64,000 bases of DNA from UBA10427 sp003500135 (GCA_963966275.1 CAWZYQ010000002.1:1-64000), one strand, 5' to 3'; counted from the stretch's first letter, positions 1-9,137 are shown. Notes: generated by a model from the letters alone, not told the origin. Numbers and translations: made by a program.

Positions 1-806
1 TGAGTTAATCGGTAAGAATATTATAAAACCTGCTTTGGCGCCTGAATATAGCTGTGGTAAAAAAAGGATCGATCAAAAAAGTATACTGCCATATAATATC
101 GAAGCATTTCGTAAAAATGGAGAAAGGTTTTGGGCAGAAATTGAAACGAGAAAATTCGAAAAAGATGGACAGGCGCTGCGGGTTACTGCGATAAGGGGTA
201 TAAGTCGTCACAAAAAAACAGAAAAATTGTTGCTTGCCCGTAATGAAATGTTGAAATCAATAGAGCAGGGGGCTTACTTTTGTGAGTTGAAGATGCCTGA
301 TCTGAATATCAGGCACTTATAAAAAAGATTTTATAACAATTCCGGTTTACCGGACATCAATGCTATTTTATCAAATCTCCAATATAAAAGGGTCGGAAGG
401 TATTAAAAAAAGTCAATGATGTGCCTGAAGATTTTAATTTCGCTCCGACTCGAAACGACCAACTTTTGTTTTTTACAATCTTTTTTCCAATGCGATTCGC
501 TTTGCCGATCATGACAAAGATGCTCCATATTTAAAAATAAGTACTGCCCAAAAAAACGGAAAATTGGAAATTATTTTCGCTGACAATGGTATAGGGATTG
601 ATTAAGAGCTTCAAAAGCACGTTTTTGACATATTTTACAGGGCCACAGAAAACCAACCAGGTTCAGGGTTGGGATTATATATTGTAAAAGAATCCATAGA
701 TAAGCTTAATGGTTCAATTAATATGGAATCGGAGGCAGGAGAAGGTACCTGGTTCATTTTAAGTATTCCACAAATCATAAAACTTAAATCGGTAAAATTG
801 AGCTAA
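1..806 (+). pseudogene. Decayed sensor histidine kinase, 5' end outside the window
   Basis: A reading frame is already open at base 2 and gives a PAS/PAC-like segment (ELIGKNIIKP, then ERFWAEIETRKFEKDG) that closes at 320-322. Further on, in another frame (about 480-806), the sequence encodes a clear histidine-kinase ATPase domain: LFSNAIRFA (N box), FADNGIGID (G1) and GSGLGLYIVK (G2). An in-frame TAA at 603-605 lies directly after GIGID. The dimerisation region with the phosphoacceptor histidine cannot be read between the two parts. One or more frameshifts, a nonsense codon and probably a deletion therefore separate domains that belong together, so this is a dead gene. The true start lies to the left of the window. 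Confidence 0.8.
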
Positions 807-891
807 TAAATTTAGTGAGATAGTTGCTAAATTTATTGGATTTACCCATATTTACTAATCCATATAGTAAAATACTAAATAAATCCAGAAT

Positions 892-1173
892 ATGGATAGA
901 TATGATGGAATGCGATTGAGGATAGAAAGAAAAAAGTTGAAATCTGGTAATTGCCAGATCAAGTTTCATTGGAGGACGTGGAAAGATGAGTTAGTGTATG
1001 GCTACTTCTTACAAGAAGAAGCAATTCCCATTAAGCAACTTGCCAATGAAATCAGGCTTGAAATGGAAGAAATAGAGAGCATCGCGTCCTATTATCATAA
1101 ACCATTGTTCTCCCTCGGACAGTACAGGGTGAACTCGGGTGTAAAAGAAACCATGCATTTGTTTAAAGCCTAA
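892..1173 (+). CDS. Small hypothetical protein (93 aa)
   Basis: I do not recognise this protein. It is a basic N-terminal stretch (RLRIERKKLKSG) followed by a segment rich in acidic residues and predicted helix (IKQLANEIRLEMEEIESIASYYHKP). There is no signal peptide or membrane segment. It starts at an ATG at 892 (a second ATG at 910 is possible) and ends 24 bases before the ATG of the S24-type repressor on the same strand, so the two may be co-transcribed. It follows a decayed kinase gene and could itself be a remnant. Its reality as a gene rests only on its open frame and on its spacing to the repressor. Confidence 0.4.
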   Translation: MDRYDGMRLRIERKKLKSGNCQIKFHWRTWKDELVYGYFLQEEAIPIKQLANEIRLEMEEIESIASYYHKPLFSLGQYRVNSGVKETMHLFKA

Positions 1174-1197
1174 CTATTGAATCAAAATTTTTTTAAA

Positions 1198-2010
1198 ATG
1201 AGCCTGATAAGCGATAATATTAAGATTTTAAGAAAGAGAAGAGGGTTGACACAAGAGCAATTCTCTGAAAAAGTTGGTATAAAACGCTCCTTATTAGGGG
1301 CATACGAAGAGGGAAGGGCAGACCCCCGATTGAATAACCTTTTACGAATGTCGAAATTGTTTGAAGTTTCCGTAGATGCTTTAATTAGTACTGACCTGAC
1401 TGTTCTTAGCGATGAAGAGTTTGTTAGATTGAAAGAAAAAAGAGTGGGGCCTCATACTCAGGTGTTGGCAATTACAGTTGATAATGAGGATAAAGAAAAT
1501 ATTGAATTGGTTCCCGATAAAGCAGCTGCAGGATATTTAAATGGTTATGCCGATCCGGAATATATTCAAAATCTCCCCAGGTTTAAACTTCCTTTTTTAC
1601 CCGGAAATTCCACTTACCGGGCTTTTGAAATTAGTGGCGACTCTATGTTACCGCTAGAAAGTGGCACCATTATAATTGGTCAATATGTGGAAAAACCGGA
1701 ATATATAAAAAATGGAATGACCTATGTGTTGGTCACTCAAAAGGAAGGGGTAGTCTATAAAAGGGTTTTTAATTATATAGAATCTCACGGTAAGTTGTAT
1801 TTATCATCCGATAATCCACAGTATTCAGGTTATGAAATTGAAACAAATGAAATTTTAGAAATCTGGGAGGCCAAGGCATTTATTGGCCTTAGTTTCCCTG
1901 ATCCTGCTAATGCCGATGATTTGTCTTTAAAAAAACTGGCAGGTATTGTAATGGACCTCCAAAAAGAAGTGGTACGCCTTAAAGATAGTCAGGTAAAAAA
2001 TGTCAAATAG
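1198..2010 (+). CDS. XRE-family repressor with S24 (LexA/CI-like) self-cleavage domain
   Basis: A 270-residue two-domain regulator. Residues about 3-60 form a Cro/CI helix-turn-helix (IKILRKRRGLTQEQFSEKVG ... YEEGRADP). The C-terminal half is an S24 peptidase fold with the nucleophile Ser149 in GDSM, the general base Lys188 in VVYKRV, and a likely Ala111-Gly112 cleavage bond in AAAGY. In this family RecA-stimulated or spontaneous self-cleavage inactivates the repressor. I chose the ATG at 1198, because the upstream TTG at 1177 only adds seven poorly conserved residues. No phage genes are adjacent, so it is more likely a stress regulator than a prophage repressor. Target operators are not evident. 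Confidence 0.85.
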   Translation: MSLISDNIKILRKRRGLTQEQFSEKVGIKRSLLGAYEEGRADPRLNNLLRMSKLFEVSVDALISTDLTVLSDEEFVRLKEKRVGPHTQVLAITVDNEDKENIELVPDKAAAGYLNGYADPEYIQNLPRFKLPFLPGNSTYRAFEISGDSMLPLESGTIIIGQYVEKPEYIKNGMTYVLVTQKEGVVYKRVFNYIESHGKLYLSSDNPQYSGYEIETNEILEIWEAKAFIGLSFPDPANADDLSLKKLAGIVMDLQKEVVRLKDSQVKNVK

Positions 2011-2123
2011 TGTCTTTGATATGAGTAGATGGTTTTTAACAAATCTTGAATTTTTCTTTAGTTGGTAAAAACTGTTTTTACTTTTTCAGAAATATAGGAT
2101 TTGTAGTACTGGTATTTTGACAA

Positions 2124-2158
2124 TAAAAAAGGCGGCTTTGTTGAAAACCGCTTTTTAT
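2124..2158. terminator. Bidirectional terminator between the S24 repressor and the bacilliredoxin gene
   Basis: A stem GCGGCTTT / AAAACCGC (one mismatch, loop GTTG region) at 2132-2151 is flanked by six A on the left and five T on the right. It can therefore end transcripts from both converging genes. Confidence 0.75.
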
Positions 2159-2178
2159 TACTTTTTTTCTTAATACTA

Positions 2179-2595
2179 TTAACAATATTCCTCAAAGACC
2201 CCTGATAGATGTTCAGCGATCATTTCCGCAGGGCGTCCTTCAATATGATGCCGTTCTACAAAATGTACTAATTCACCATCTTTAAATAGCGCTATAGATG
2301 GGGATGAAGGTGGAAATGGCATGGTAAACTCTCTTGCTTTTTGTGTGGCTTCCTGATCAACACCTGCAAAAACGGTTGCCAGATTATTTGGATGTTTATT
2401 GCTTTTTTCCAAAGCCATAAGTACACCAGGTCGTGCCGTACCTGCCGCACAACCACACACGGAGTTAATAACGAGTAGTGTAGTACCTTTATGGCCTGTA
2501 AGGTGTTTTTCCACCTCATCGGCAGATTTAAATTCCTCGAAACCCTTTTGGGTTAACTCTGCGCGCATGGGCGCAACTAATTCTTCAGGATACAT
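2179..2595 (-). CDS. brxA: BrxA/BrxB-family bacilliredoxin
   Basis: A 138-residue thioredoxin-fold protein of the YphP/YqiW (DUF1094) family. The active-site CGC (Cys47-Gly-Cys49) in [15 protein letters not shown] is the family hallmark, and a Cys ends the chain (FEEYC). Bacilliredoxins remove bacillithiol from S-bacillithiolated proteins in the cytoplasm. It is the last gene of the SUF cluster, 29 bases beyond the DUF59 gene, which suggests a role in protecting Fe-S assembly thiols. A YpdA-type reductase, the expected partner that reduces bacillithiol disulfide, lies elsewhere in the window (54463-55431). The family is clear; use of bacillithiol as the substrate here is inferred. Confidence 0.85.
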   Translation of the reverse strand: MYPEELVAPMRAELTQKGFEEFKSADEVEKHLTGHKGTTLLVINSVCGCAAGTARPGVLMALEKSNKHPNNLATVFAGVDQEATQKAREFTMPFPPSSPSIALFKDGELVHFVERHHIEGRPAEMIAEHLSGVFEEYC

Positions 2596-2624
2596 ATATA
2601 TTGTTGTTTTTTTTCAGATATAAA

Positions 2625-2954
2625 TTACATAAATCCAAGTTCAAGCCGGGCAGCCTCCGACATCATTTCTTGCGTATATGGCGGATCAAATGTCACCTCT
2701 ACTTCCACATCATTTACCTCTTCAACCATTTTAACCTTTTGTTCTACCTCCGATGGAATGGCTTCCGCAGATGGACATGCAGGTGAGGTTAAAGTCATTT
2801 TGATGTAAACGTTGTTGATCGGGTAGACCTGAATTTCATATATCAATCCAAGTTCATAAACATCCACCGGGATTTCTGGGTCATATACCGATTTAATTGC
2901 TGCAATTACCTTATCTCTGAGTGTTACTTCAGTATTTGTTCCGTTGTCACTCAT
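2625..2954 (-). CDS. sufT: DUF59 / MIP18-family Fe-S assembly protein (SufT-like)
   Basis: A 109-residue protein made up almost entirely of a DUF59 (MIP18) domain: VIAAIKSVYDPEIPVDVYELGLIY near the N-terminus, TLTSPACPSAEAIP with the conserved Cys in the middle, and VEVTFDPPYTQEMMSEAARLELG at the end. Family members assist maturation of Fe-S proteins. It sits between sufE and the bacilliredoxin gene and is transcribed with them, starting 9 bases after sufE. The ATG at 2954 is preferred to the TTG two codons upstream. Confidence 0.88.
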   Translation of the reverse strand: MSDNGTNTEVTLRDKVIAAIKSVYDPEIPVDVYELGLIYEIQVYPINNVYIKMTLTSPACPSAEAIPSEVEQKVKMVEEVNDVEVEVTFDPPYTQEMMSEAARLELGFM

Positions 2955-2963
2955 ATCCAAATT

Positions 2964-3413
2964 CTACTTTTGTTTACTTTTAAATGCCAGTGCGTAAAGT
3001 TTCATCTGTTTGATCATTGCGACCAACCCGTTGGACCTTTGTGATCCAATGATCCTACCCATTCCAATATCTTCAATAAAATGCAAATCTGCATTTAGTA
3101 TATCGTCCATTTTCTGACCGGATAACACCCTGATCAATAGACTGATCAGTCCCTTCGTGATTTCTGTATTGCTATCGGCAGAAAAATGTAAATACTCTTT
3201 GTCAGGATCAGCAGTTAACCATACTTTTGACTGGCACCCCTTAATTATGTTCTGTTCAATTTTATGATCTTCATTTAGCTCCGGAAGCTTTTGGCCAAGT
3301 TCCATTATATAAAAGATGGTGCTTTCCCTGTCACCTGCCAAAACTTCGAACTCATCGATAATCTCCTGTTGTATAGTTTCTATATCCTTCGTTGCCCGGT
3401 CTTTTATTTCCAT
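2964..3413 (-). CDS. sufE: Sulfur acceptor protein SufE
   Basis: A 149-residue SufE. It accepts persulfide sulfur from SufS and passes it to the SufBCD scaffold. The acceptor is Cys60 in IIKGCQSKVWL, the motif that carries Cys51 in E. coli SufE. Length and the C-terminal RSNGLVAMIKQMK region are normal for the family. Its start overlaps the end of sufS by 10 bases, indicating translational coupling. Confidence 0.95.
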   Translation of the reverse strand: MEIKDRATKDIETIQQEIIDEFEVLAGDRESTIFYIMELGQKLPELNEDHKIEQNIIKGCQSKVWLTADPDKEYLHFSADSNTEITKGLISLLIRVLSGQKMDDILNADLHFIEDIGMGRIIGSQRSNGLVAMIKQMKLYALAFKSKQK

Positions 3414-4657
3414 TTGGCAATAATTTCTTTTAACGCTTCTACCATAAATTCAATTTCAGCTACCGTATTGTAGATCGAAAATGATGCTCTGACGGTACCT
3501 TCTATACCAAACTCATTCATAAGGGGTTGAGTACAGTGGTGTCCGGTTCGAACTGCTACCCCTTTGGCGTCAAGCATCATCCCGACATCGAAATGGTGCA
3601 TACCATCTACAACAAACGAAACCACACTTGCTTTGTTATCTGCGGTGCCAACCAATCTTACTTCTGGAATGGTTTCCATGAGGGCTGTGGCAGCATTTAA
3701 TAATTCATTTTCGTGTTTTTGAATATTGCCCTTTCCAATTTCATTCACATAATCCAGGGCAAATTTGAAACCAATGACATCAGCAATATTTGGAGTACCC
3801 GCTTCAAATTTATATGGGATATCGTTATAGGTGGTCTTTTCAAATGTGACTTCATTTATCATTTCACCACCAACACGATAAGGGGGCATTTTTTCAAGGA
3901 TATTCCTCTTTCCATATAAAATTCCCATTCCTGTAGGCCCAAATACTTTATGAGCTGACAATGCGTAAAAGTCACAATTTATTTTTTGAACATCAATTTC
4001 AATGTGAGAACTAGCCTGGGCGCCATCGATCATAACTACCGCTCCATAATCATGAGCAAGTTTCGTTATTTCTTCTACGGGATTTATCGTGCCTAAAGCA
4101 TTCGAAATATGAACTATGGAAACCAGTTTGGTTTTATCCGAAAGAAGGTTTTTAAACGCCACCATATCCAGACTACCATCCTTTAAAACAGGGATAACTT
4201 TTAATTTTGCGCCTTTTTCCTGGCAGATCATTTGCCAGGGCACAATGTTGGAATGGTGCTCTAATGCTGAAATGATAATTTCATCACCTTGGTCAATAAA
4301 TGCCCTTCCATATGATTGCGCTACCAGGTTTATACTATCTGTAGTGCCATAGGTGAATATCATTTCTTCGGCTTCAGGTGCTTTTATAAATGACTGAGCT
4401 GCCGTACGTGAAGCTTCAAAGGCATTGGTTGCCTTATCAGCCAGTGCGTGTACACCTCTATGAATATTGGCGTTATAGCCCTTATAATATTCATCAATAG
4501 CATTTATAACCTGAACCGGCTTTTGAGTGGTAGCAGCGTTATCAAAATAAATTAAAGGCCTGCCATTGATTTCCTGATGTAATACAGGGAAATCATGACG
4601 AATTTTGGCGATATCGAACTTTTTCTCAGTTTCTATGTTTTCTGCAAATTGTTGCAT
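3404..4657 (-). CDS. sufS: Cysteine desulfurase SufS
   Basis: A 417-residue group II cysteine desulfurase (PLP enzyme). It converts cysteine to alanine and a protein persulfide for Fe-S cluster assembly. The PLP lysine is Lys237 in ALSAHKVFGPTG, the cofactor-stacking His is in ALEHHSN (about 134), the aspartate is in MIDGAQ (211), and the catalytic Cys375 is in RTGHHCTQPLM. These are the short-loop features of SufS rather than IscS. It lies 7 bases after sufD and overlaps sufE. Confidence 0.97.
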   Translation of the reverse strand: MQQFAENIETEKKFDIAKIRHDFPVLHQEINGRPLIYFDNAATTQKPVQVINAIDEYYKGYNANIHRGVHALADKATNAFEASRTAAQSFIKAPEAEEMIFTYGTTDSINLVAQSYGRAFIDQGDEIIISALEHHSNIVPWQMICQEKGAKLKVIPVLKDGSLDMVAFKNLLSDKTKLVSIVHISNALGTINPVEEITKLAHDYGAVVMIDGAQASSHIEIDVQKINCDFYALSAHKVFGPTGMGILYGKRNILEKMPPYRVGGEMINEVTFEKTTYNDIPYKFEAGTPNIADVIGFKFALDYVNEIGKGNIQKHENELLNAATALMETIPEVRLVGTADNKASVVSFVVDGMHHFDVGMMLDAKGVAVRTGHHCTQPLMNEFGIEGTVRASFSIYNTVAEIEFMVEALKEIIAKWK

Positions 4658-4664
4658 TATGTCA

Positions 4665-5987
4665 TTAATCCAGTTCCTTGTGAATCAAGTATTCTACATG
4701 TTCTTTCAGAAAAGAAATACTCACATGCTCAAGCACATCACTGGCAAAAGCATGTAGTAATATATTTCTTGCCTTCTGTAAACTAATTCCTCTGGATCTC
4801 AGATAGAAAAGTGATTCTTCGTCCAACTGTCCTGTGGTACAACCATGCGAACACTTCACGTCATCAGCCCAAATCTCCAGTTGAGGCTTTGTATTAACCG
4901 TTGCATTATCTGACAGTAAAATGTTCTTATTGGATTGAAAAGCATTGGTTTTTTGTGCCGGCTGCCTTACAAAAATTTTACCATTGAATACACCTTTTGA
5001 ATGATCGTTTACGATACCTTTGTAGATTTCATTACTGAATGAATTGGGTTCTTTATGATCGACCACCGTATGATTATCCACATGTGTTTTACCATGCGTC
5101 AGGTAAAGCCCGTACATATGTGCCTCACAATGTTCCTCTTCCAGCGCAATATTTAAATTATTTCTGATCAAAGCGCCATCAAAAGTAAAGGTGTACGCAT
5201 TGAAAAGGCTATCACGATGTTGAACAACTTGAGTATTATCAATATGATAGGTGGATTCTGACTCGTTTTGTAACTTAAAATAGTTAAAACGGGCATTTTT
5301 TTCCACCACTATCTCACTACTCTGATTAATAAAGGCATTTCCTTTGTTTAAAGAAGTAAAGCTTTCAATTACATTCACCTCGCAATTTTCTTCAGCCACA
5401 ATGAGGTTTCTTGGATGATAGGTTAATTCACCACTTCCGGTTGTGATATACAATAGTACAATTGGCTTTTCAACAGAAGTATTCCTTTCAATATGAATAT
5501 AGGCGCCATTTTCAGCAAATGCTGTATTAAGTGCCGCGAAGGCATCTTTTTCGGCAAAGAGATGCCTGCCAAAATTATTGGCTAACGCTTCATTGTTTTG
5601 TTTGAAAGCTTCTTTTAAGGGCATGATCCCCAAACCTTGTGCCCCATTTACTTTTGAGAGCTCAGTATTGACCACACCATTTTCCAATACCACAATGTGC
5701 GCATTTTCATTATAAAAAGGCACATCTTTGAGATCTTCTAATTTCAATTTACCGGTAGAAGCGAACCTCTCAAAACGAAAGTTCTTTTGAAGCTGCCTGG
5801 TGAGAGGAGTATATTTGTATTCCTCGTGTTTGTTTCCCGGGAAACCTATATGATTAAGCGAATCAAGTGCACTTTTGCGAATTTCATGGGTGCTTTTCTC
5901 ACTTAAACCATTCAACGATTTCTCGAAATCTTCAAAATGTGTATTGAATATATTTTCAAGTTCTGCTTTTGCAGATTTTGTGCTCAT
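4665..5987 (-). CDS. sufD: Fe-S assembly scaffold subunit SufD
   Basis: A 440-residue member of the SufB/SufD family, which forms the SufBC2D scaffold with its neighbours. The N-terminal helical part (to about 120) is followed by a long beta-helix domain. The conserved C-terminal stretch KCSHGCTTGQLDEESLFYLRSRG contains the Cys/His region of SufD, and the end HVEYLIHKELD is typical. It lies 51 bases after sufC and 7 before sufS on the minus strand. Confidence 0.95.
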   Translation of the reverse strand: MSTKSAKAELENIFNTHFEDFEKSLNGLSEKSTHEIRKSALDSLNHIGFPGNKHEEYKYTPLTRQLQKNFRFERFASTGKLKLEDLKDVPFYNENAHIVVLENGVVNTELSKVNGAQGLGIMPLKEAFKQNNEALANNFGRHLFAEKDAFAALNTAFAENGAYIHIERNTSVEKPIVLLYITTGSGELTYHPRNLIVAEENCEVNVIESFTSLNKGNAFINQSSEIVVEKNARFNYFKLQNESESTYHIDNTQVVQHRDSLFNAYTFTFDGALIRNNLNIALEEEHCEAHMYGLYLTHGKTHVDNHTVVDHKEPNSFSNEIYKGIVNDHSKGVFNGKIFVRQPAQKTNAFQSNKNILLSDNATVNTKPQLEIWADDVKCSHGCTTGQLDEESLFYLRSRGISLQKARNILLHAFASDVLEHVSISFLKEHVEYLIHKELD

Positions 5988-6038
5988 AACTAATCTTTTA
6001 TTCGCTGTGATAAATGCTTAAAACAGTGAAGAGGCAAC

Positions 6039-6797
6039 TTATACCGTTGCTTTTAATTCTTCTTTGATCCAGTCGTAACCTTTTTCTTCAAGTTGTAAGG
6101 CAAGGTTCTTGTCTCCCGACTTAACGATCTTGCCCTGGTACAAGACATGAACAAAGTCAGGAACAATATAATCCAGGAGTCTTTGGTAGTGAGTCACAAC
6201 AATCGTTGCTTTGTCCGGACTTTTCAGTTTGTTTACACCATCAGCAACAATTTTCAATGCGTCAATATCCAAGCCTGAATCAGTCTCGTCCAAAATGGCC
6301 AGCTTAGGATCTAAAACTGCCATTTGAAATATTTCATTCCTTTTCTTTTCACCACCTGAAAACCCTTCGTTAAGAGACCTTCCCAACAATGACTGGTCCA
6401 TGTCTACCAATTTCATTTTCTCCTTGATCATCTGCAAAAATCCTACAGCATCTAAGGGCTTTTCACCTCTAAACTCTCTAACCTGGTTAACCGCCGTTTT
6501 TAGAAAATTTGTTGAGCTAACACCTGGGATTTCCACAGGGTACTGGAATGCGAGAAATACACCTGACCTTGCACGGTCTTCAGGAGCTTTTTCAAGAAGG
6601 TCTTCTCCAAGATATTCAACACTACCTTCAGTTACTTCGTAGTCTTCTCTGCCAGCTAAAACGCTGGCAAGTGTACTTTTTCCTGATCCGTTAGGCCCCA
6701 TGATGGCATGCACCTCACCAGGTTTTACTTCCAGATTGATACCTTTCAATATCTCTTTATCTTCAATTCTGGCGTGTAAATTTTTTATTTTCAGCAT
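6039..6797 (-). CDS. sufC: Fe-S assembly ATPase SufC
   Basis: A 252-residue ABC-type ATPase that drives the SufBCD scaffold. Walker A is GPNGSGKS (34-41). The signature is SGGEKKR after GFS, in the form seen in SufC rather than in transport ATPases. Walker B is LAILDETDSGLD and the switch histidine is in VVTHYQRLL. It is 39 bases downstream of sufB in the same operon. Confidence 0.97.
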   Translation of the reverse strand: MLKIKNLHARIEDKEILKGINLEVKPGEVHAIMGPNGSGKSTLASVLAGREDYEVTEGSVEYLGEDLLEKAPEDRARSGVFLAFQYPVEIPGVSSTNFLKTAVNQVREFRGEKPLDAVGFLQMIKEKMKLVDMDQSLLGRSLNEGFSGGEKKRNEIFQMAVLDPKLAILDETDSGLDIDALKIVADGVNKLKSPDKATIVVTHYQRLLDYIVPDFVHVLYQGKIVKSGDKNLALQLEEKGYDWIKEELKATV

Positions 6798-6836
6798 TTT
6801 ATATTCTTGTTTATTTATCTTTATTGTAATAAAATA

Positions 6837-8282
6837 TTAACCGACGCTACCTTCAAGGGTCAATGCAAGAAGTTTCTGGGCTTCTACAGCAAATTCCATT
6901 GGAAGTTGATTCAAAACTTCTTTGCAGTATCCATTTACAATAAGTGCAACAGCATCTTCAGTATCAATACCGCGTTGATTACAATAAAAAATCTGATCCT
7001 CTCCAATTTTGGATGTCGTGGCCTCATGCTCTACCTGAGCTGAACTGTTTTCAATGTCTATATATGGAAATGTGTGCGCCCCACAAAGGTTGCCCATTAA
7101 TAGAGAGTCGCATTGCGAGAAGTTTCTGGCATTTTCAGCACGCTTCAATACTTTTACTTGTCCTCGATAACTATTTTGACTTCTTCCTGCAGAAACACCT
7201 TTGGATACTATTCTTGATTTTGTGTTTTTTCCTATATGGATCATTTTAGTTCCGGTATCAGCCTGCTGATAGTTATTCGTTACAGCAACAGAATAAAATT
7301 CTCCAATGCTATTATCTCCTTTCAGGATGCAGGATGGATATTTCCACGTTACTGCGGATCCCGTTTCCACCTGAGTCCAGGAAATTTTTGAGTTATCCCC
7401 CGCACAAATGCCTCGTTTCGTAACGAAGTTGTAGATACCGCCTTTGCCTTCCTGATCACCGGGATACCAGTTTTGAACAGTTGAGTATTTTACTTCAGCA
7501 TCTTCGGCGGCATATATTTCCACCACTGCCGCGTGCAGTTGGTTTTCATCGCGCATGGGAGCGGTGCATCCCTCTAGGTAGCTCACGTATGAAGCGTCTT
7601 CAGCTACTATTAAGGTTCTTTCAAATTGACCGGTATTTGCTGTGTTAATTCTAAAATAGGTGCTCAGTTCCATTGGGCAACGAACGCCTTTAGGTATATA
7701 ACAGAACGAACCGTCACTGAAAACTGCTGAATTAAGGGCAGCAAAAAAATTGTCGGTGTAAGGAACAACGGAACCCAGGTATTTCTTCACCAATTCAGGA
7801 TGTTCCTGTACTGCTTCGCTAAAAGAGCAGAAGACAATTCCGAGATCTGCCAATTTATCTTTAAAGGTTGTGGCAACCGATACGCTATCCATCACGGCAT
7901 CTACTGCCACACCGGTTAATCTTTTTTGTTCTTCAAGCGAAATCCCAAGTCTTTTAAAGGTATCTAAAAGTTCCGGATCAACTTCATCCAGGCTTTTAGG
8001 TTGCTTTTTTTGTTTTGGGGCGGCGTAGTATATTATATCGTTGTAGTCTACCTTTGGATAGGTCACATTAGGCCATGTGGGTTCTTCCATGGTTAGCCAA
8101 TGCCGATAGGCTTTAAGACGCCACTCTAACATCCACTCCGGTTCGTTTTTCTTGGCTGAAATGAAGCGAATAATATCTTCATTAAGTCCTTTGGGAGCAG
8201 TATCCGTGTCAATCTTTGTCTCAAAGCCATATTTGTATTCGGAAGAGGTGAACTCTTCCAGAATTTGATTGTCTTTGCTCAT
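6837..8282 (-). CDS. sufB: Fe-S assembly scaffold subunit SufB
   Basis: A 481-residue SufB, the first gene of the SUF operon. The beta-helix core carries the expected runs [32 protein letters not shown], and near the end [17 protein letters not shown] and [18 protein letters not shown], which contain the cluster-ligating and sulfur-transfer residues of the family. Length matches other SufB proteins. Gene order sufB-C-D-S-E on one strand with short gaps argues for one transcript, probably started from the -7 element at 8319-8326. Confidence 0.97.
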   Translation of the reverse strand: MSKDNQILEEFTSSEYKYGFETKIDTDTAPKGLNEDIIRFISAKKNEPEWMLEWRLKAYRHWLTMEEPTWPNVTYPKVDYNDIIYYAAPKQKKQPKSLDEVDPELLDTFKRLGISLEEQKRLTGVAVDAVMDSVSVATTFKDKLADLGIVFCSFSEAVQEHPELVKKYLGSVVPYTDNFFAALNSAVFSDGSFCYIPKGVRCPMELSTYFRINTANTGQFERTLIVAEDASYVSYLEGCTAPMRDENQLHAAVVEIYAAEDAEVKYSTVQNWYPGDQEGKGGIYNFVTKRGICAGDNSKISWTQVETGSAVTWKYPSCILKGDNSIGEFYSVAVTNNYQQADTGTKMIHIGKNTKSRIVSKGVSAGRSQNSYRGQVKVLKRAENARNFSQCDSLLMGNLCGAHTFPYIDIENSSAQVEHEATTSKIGEDQIFYCNQRGIDTEDAVALIVNGYCKEVLNQLPMEFAVEAQKLLALTLEGSVG

Positions 8283-8318
8283 GGATTATTATTATTTAGA
8301 TTTATTATAAACTAACTG

Positions 8319-8326
8319 CAAAAGTA
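8319..8326 (-). promoter_or_regulatory. Likely promoter -7 element for the SUF operon
   Basis: On the minus strand TACTTTTG matches the Bacteroidota consensus TANNTTTG and lies 37 bases upstream of the sufB start codon. No clear TTTG -33 element is seen at the usual spacing, so only the -7 half is supported. No IscR-like or other operator was recognised nearby. Confidence 0.5.
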
Positions 8327-8396
8327 AAACAGAAATGGGAATTTATTGTTTCAGAAATCTAATTTTTCTTAAATAAATTCTAAGTTTCGGTGAGGC

Positions 8397-8430
8397 AAAA
8401 AAAATGGCACATCTCAAGAGGCGCCATTTA
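8397..8430 (-). terminator. Terminator of the Lrp-family gene
   Basis: On the minus strand a stem AAATGGC / GCCATTT (8423-8429 with 8402-8408) is followed by a run of T. It lies just after the stop codon of the Lrp-type regulator and before the SUF promoter. Confidence 0.75.
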
Positions 8431-8453
8431 TTCAAATAATCTGGGTATTTCTT

Positions 8454-8924
8454 CTATTTATCGACAAATTGAATGTGCCGGTTCAGGCTTTCTTCAAGAG
8501 AAATAATTGTTTCTGTTCTTTCAATTCCTTCCACCTTCTGAATTTTATCATGGAGTACATCTTTCAAATGTTTGGTATCCCGGCAGTGCATTTTTACAAA
8601 AATATTGTAATTACCAGTGGTGTAGTGGATTTTAACGATTTCTGAAATGTCGTATAGCTTTTTGATCACCTGGTCATATAAAGAGCTCTTCTCAAGATAT
8701 ATGCCCAGAAAAGCGGTGATATCGAAACCCATTTTGGCATAGTCCATTTTCAATGTGGTGCCTTCAACTATTCCCATTTCTTCCATTTTGCGCATCCTTA
8801 CATGCACGGTACCGCCCGAGACAAATACTTTTTTAGCCACTTCGGTGTATGGCATTTTTGCATCTTCGGTGAGAAGGGCGAGGATTTTAAGATCTACATT
8901 ATCAATATCATAATTCTTGTTCAT
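8454..8924 (-). CDS. Lrp/AsnC-family transcriptional regulator
   Basis: A 156-residue regulator in the usual Lrp layout. An N-terminal helix-turn-helix covers about 5-60 (DNVDLKILALLTEDAKMPYTE, then VSGGTVHVRMRKMEEMGIVEG). A C-terminal RAM (ligand-binding) domain covers about 70-150 (AFLGIYLEKSSLYDQVIKKL ... VEGIERTETIISLEESL). Lrp-type proteins sense amino acids and act as octamers or dimers. I start at the ATG at 8924 because 13 extra residues from the ATG at 8963 (KYFLKITIGLKE) are not typical. It is a single-gene transcript; its targets are unknown. Confidence 0.9.
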   Translation of the reverse strand: MNKNYDIDNVDLKILALLTEDAKMPYTEVAKKVFVSGGTVHVRMRKMEEMGIVEGTTLKMDYAKMGFDITAFLGIYLEKSSLYDQVIKKLYDISEIVKIHYTTGNYNIFVKMHCRDTKHLKDVLHDKIQKVEGIERTETIISLEESLNRHIQFVDK

Positions 8925-9046
8925 CTCCTTAAGTCCTATTGTGATTTTTAAAAAATATTTCATGCAAATATAAAAAATATATAAAAATAAACTACTAAAC
9001 GCTATTTATTTTTAATATTTCAGTCATATTCGATAAATTTGTATAA

Positions 9047-9137
9047 ATGATAACGGGAAGATAGACCTTCCTTTACATCTTTTCATTTTTGGGTTTATGT
9101 TGTTTTAGAGGCTTATCAAACTGATAAGCCTTTTTTA
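9047..9137 (+). ncRNA. Candidate short RNA A (about 90 nt)
   Basis: Between two minus-strand genes, the plus strand carries TAAATTTG at 9034-9041 (a TANNTTTG -7 element). A hairpin GGAAG / CTTCC follows at 9056-9071, then a T-rich linker containing ATTTTTGGGTTT (about 9086-9097), and finally an ideal intrinsic terminator (9109-9137). No reading frame of note fits inside. The same arrangement, with the identical 12-base core, occurs on the minus strand at about 20748-20843, which supports a real RNA family. Its function is unknown. A -33 element is weak, so the exact start is a guess. Confidence 0.45.
9109..9137 (+). terminator. Strong intrinsic terminator ending candidate RNA A
   Basis: A perfect 10-bp stem AGGCTTATCA / TGATAAGCCT with an AAC loop is followed by TTTTTATTT. 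Both neighbouring protein genes are on the other strand, so this plus-strand terminator implies a short plus-strand transcript. Confidence 0.8.

Noticed and set aside
2601..2786. Plus-strand open frames over the suf genes
   Set aside because: They are antisense to well-conserved genes and have no family features.
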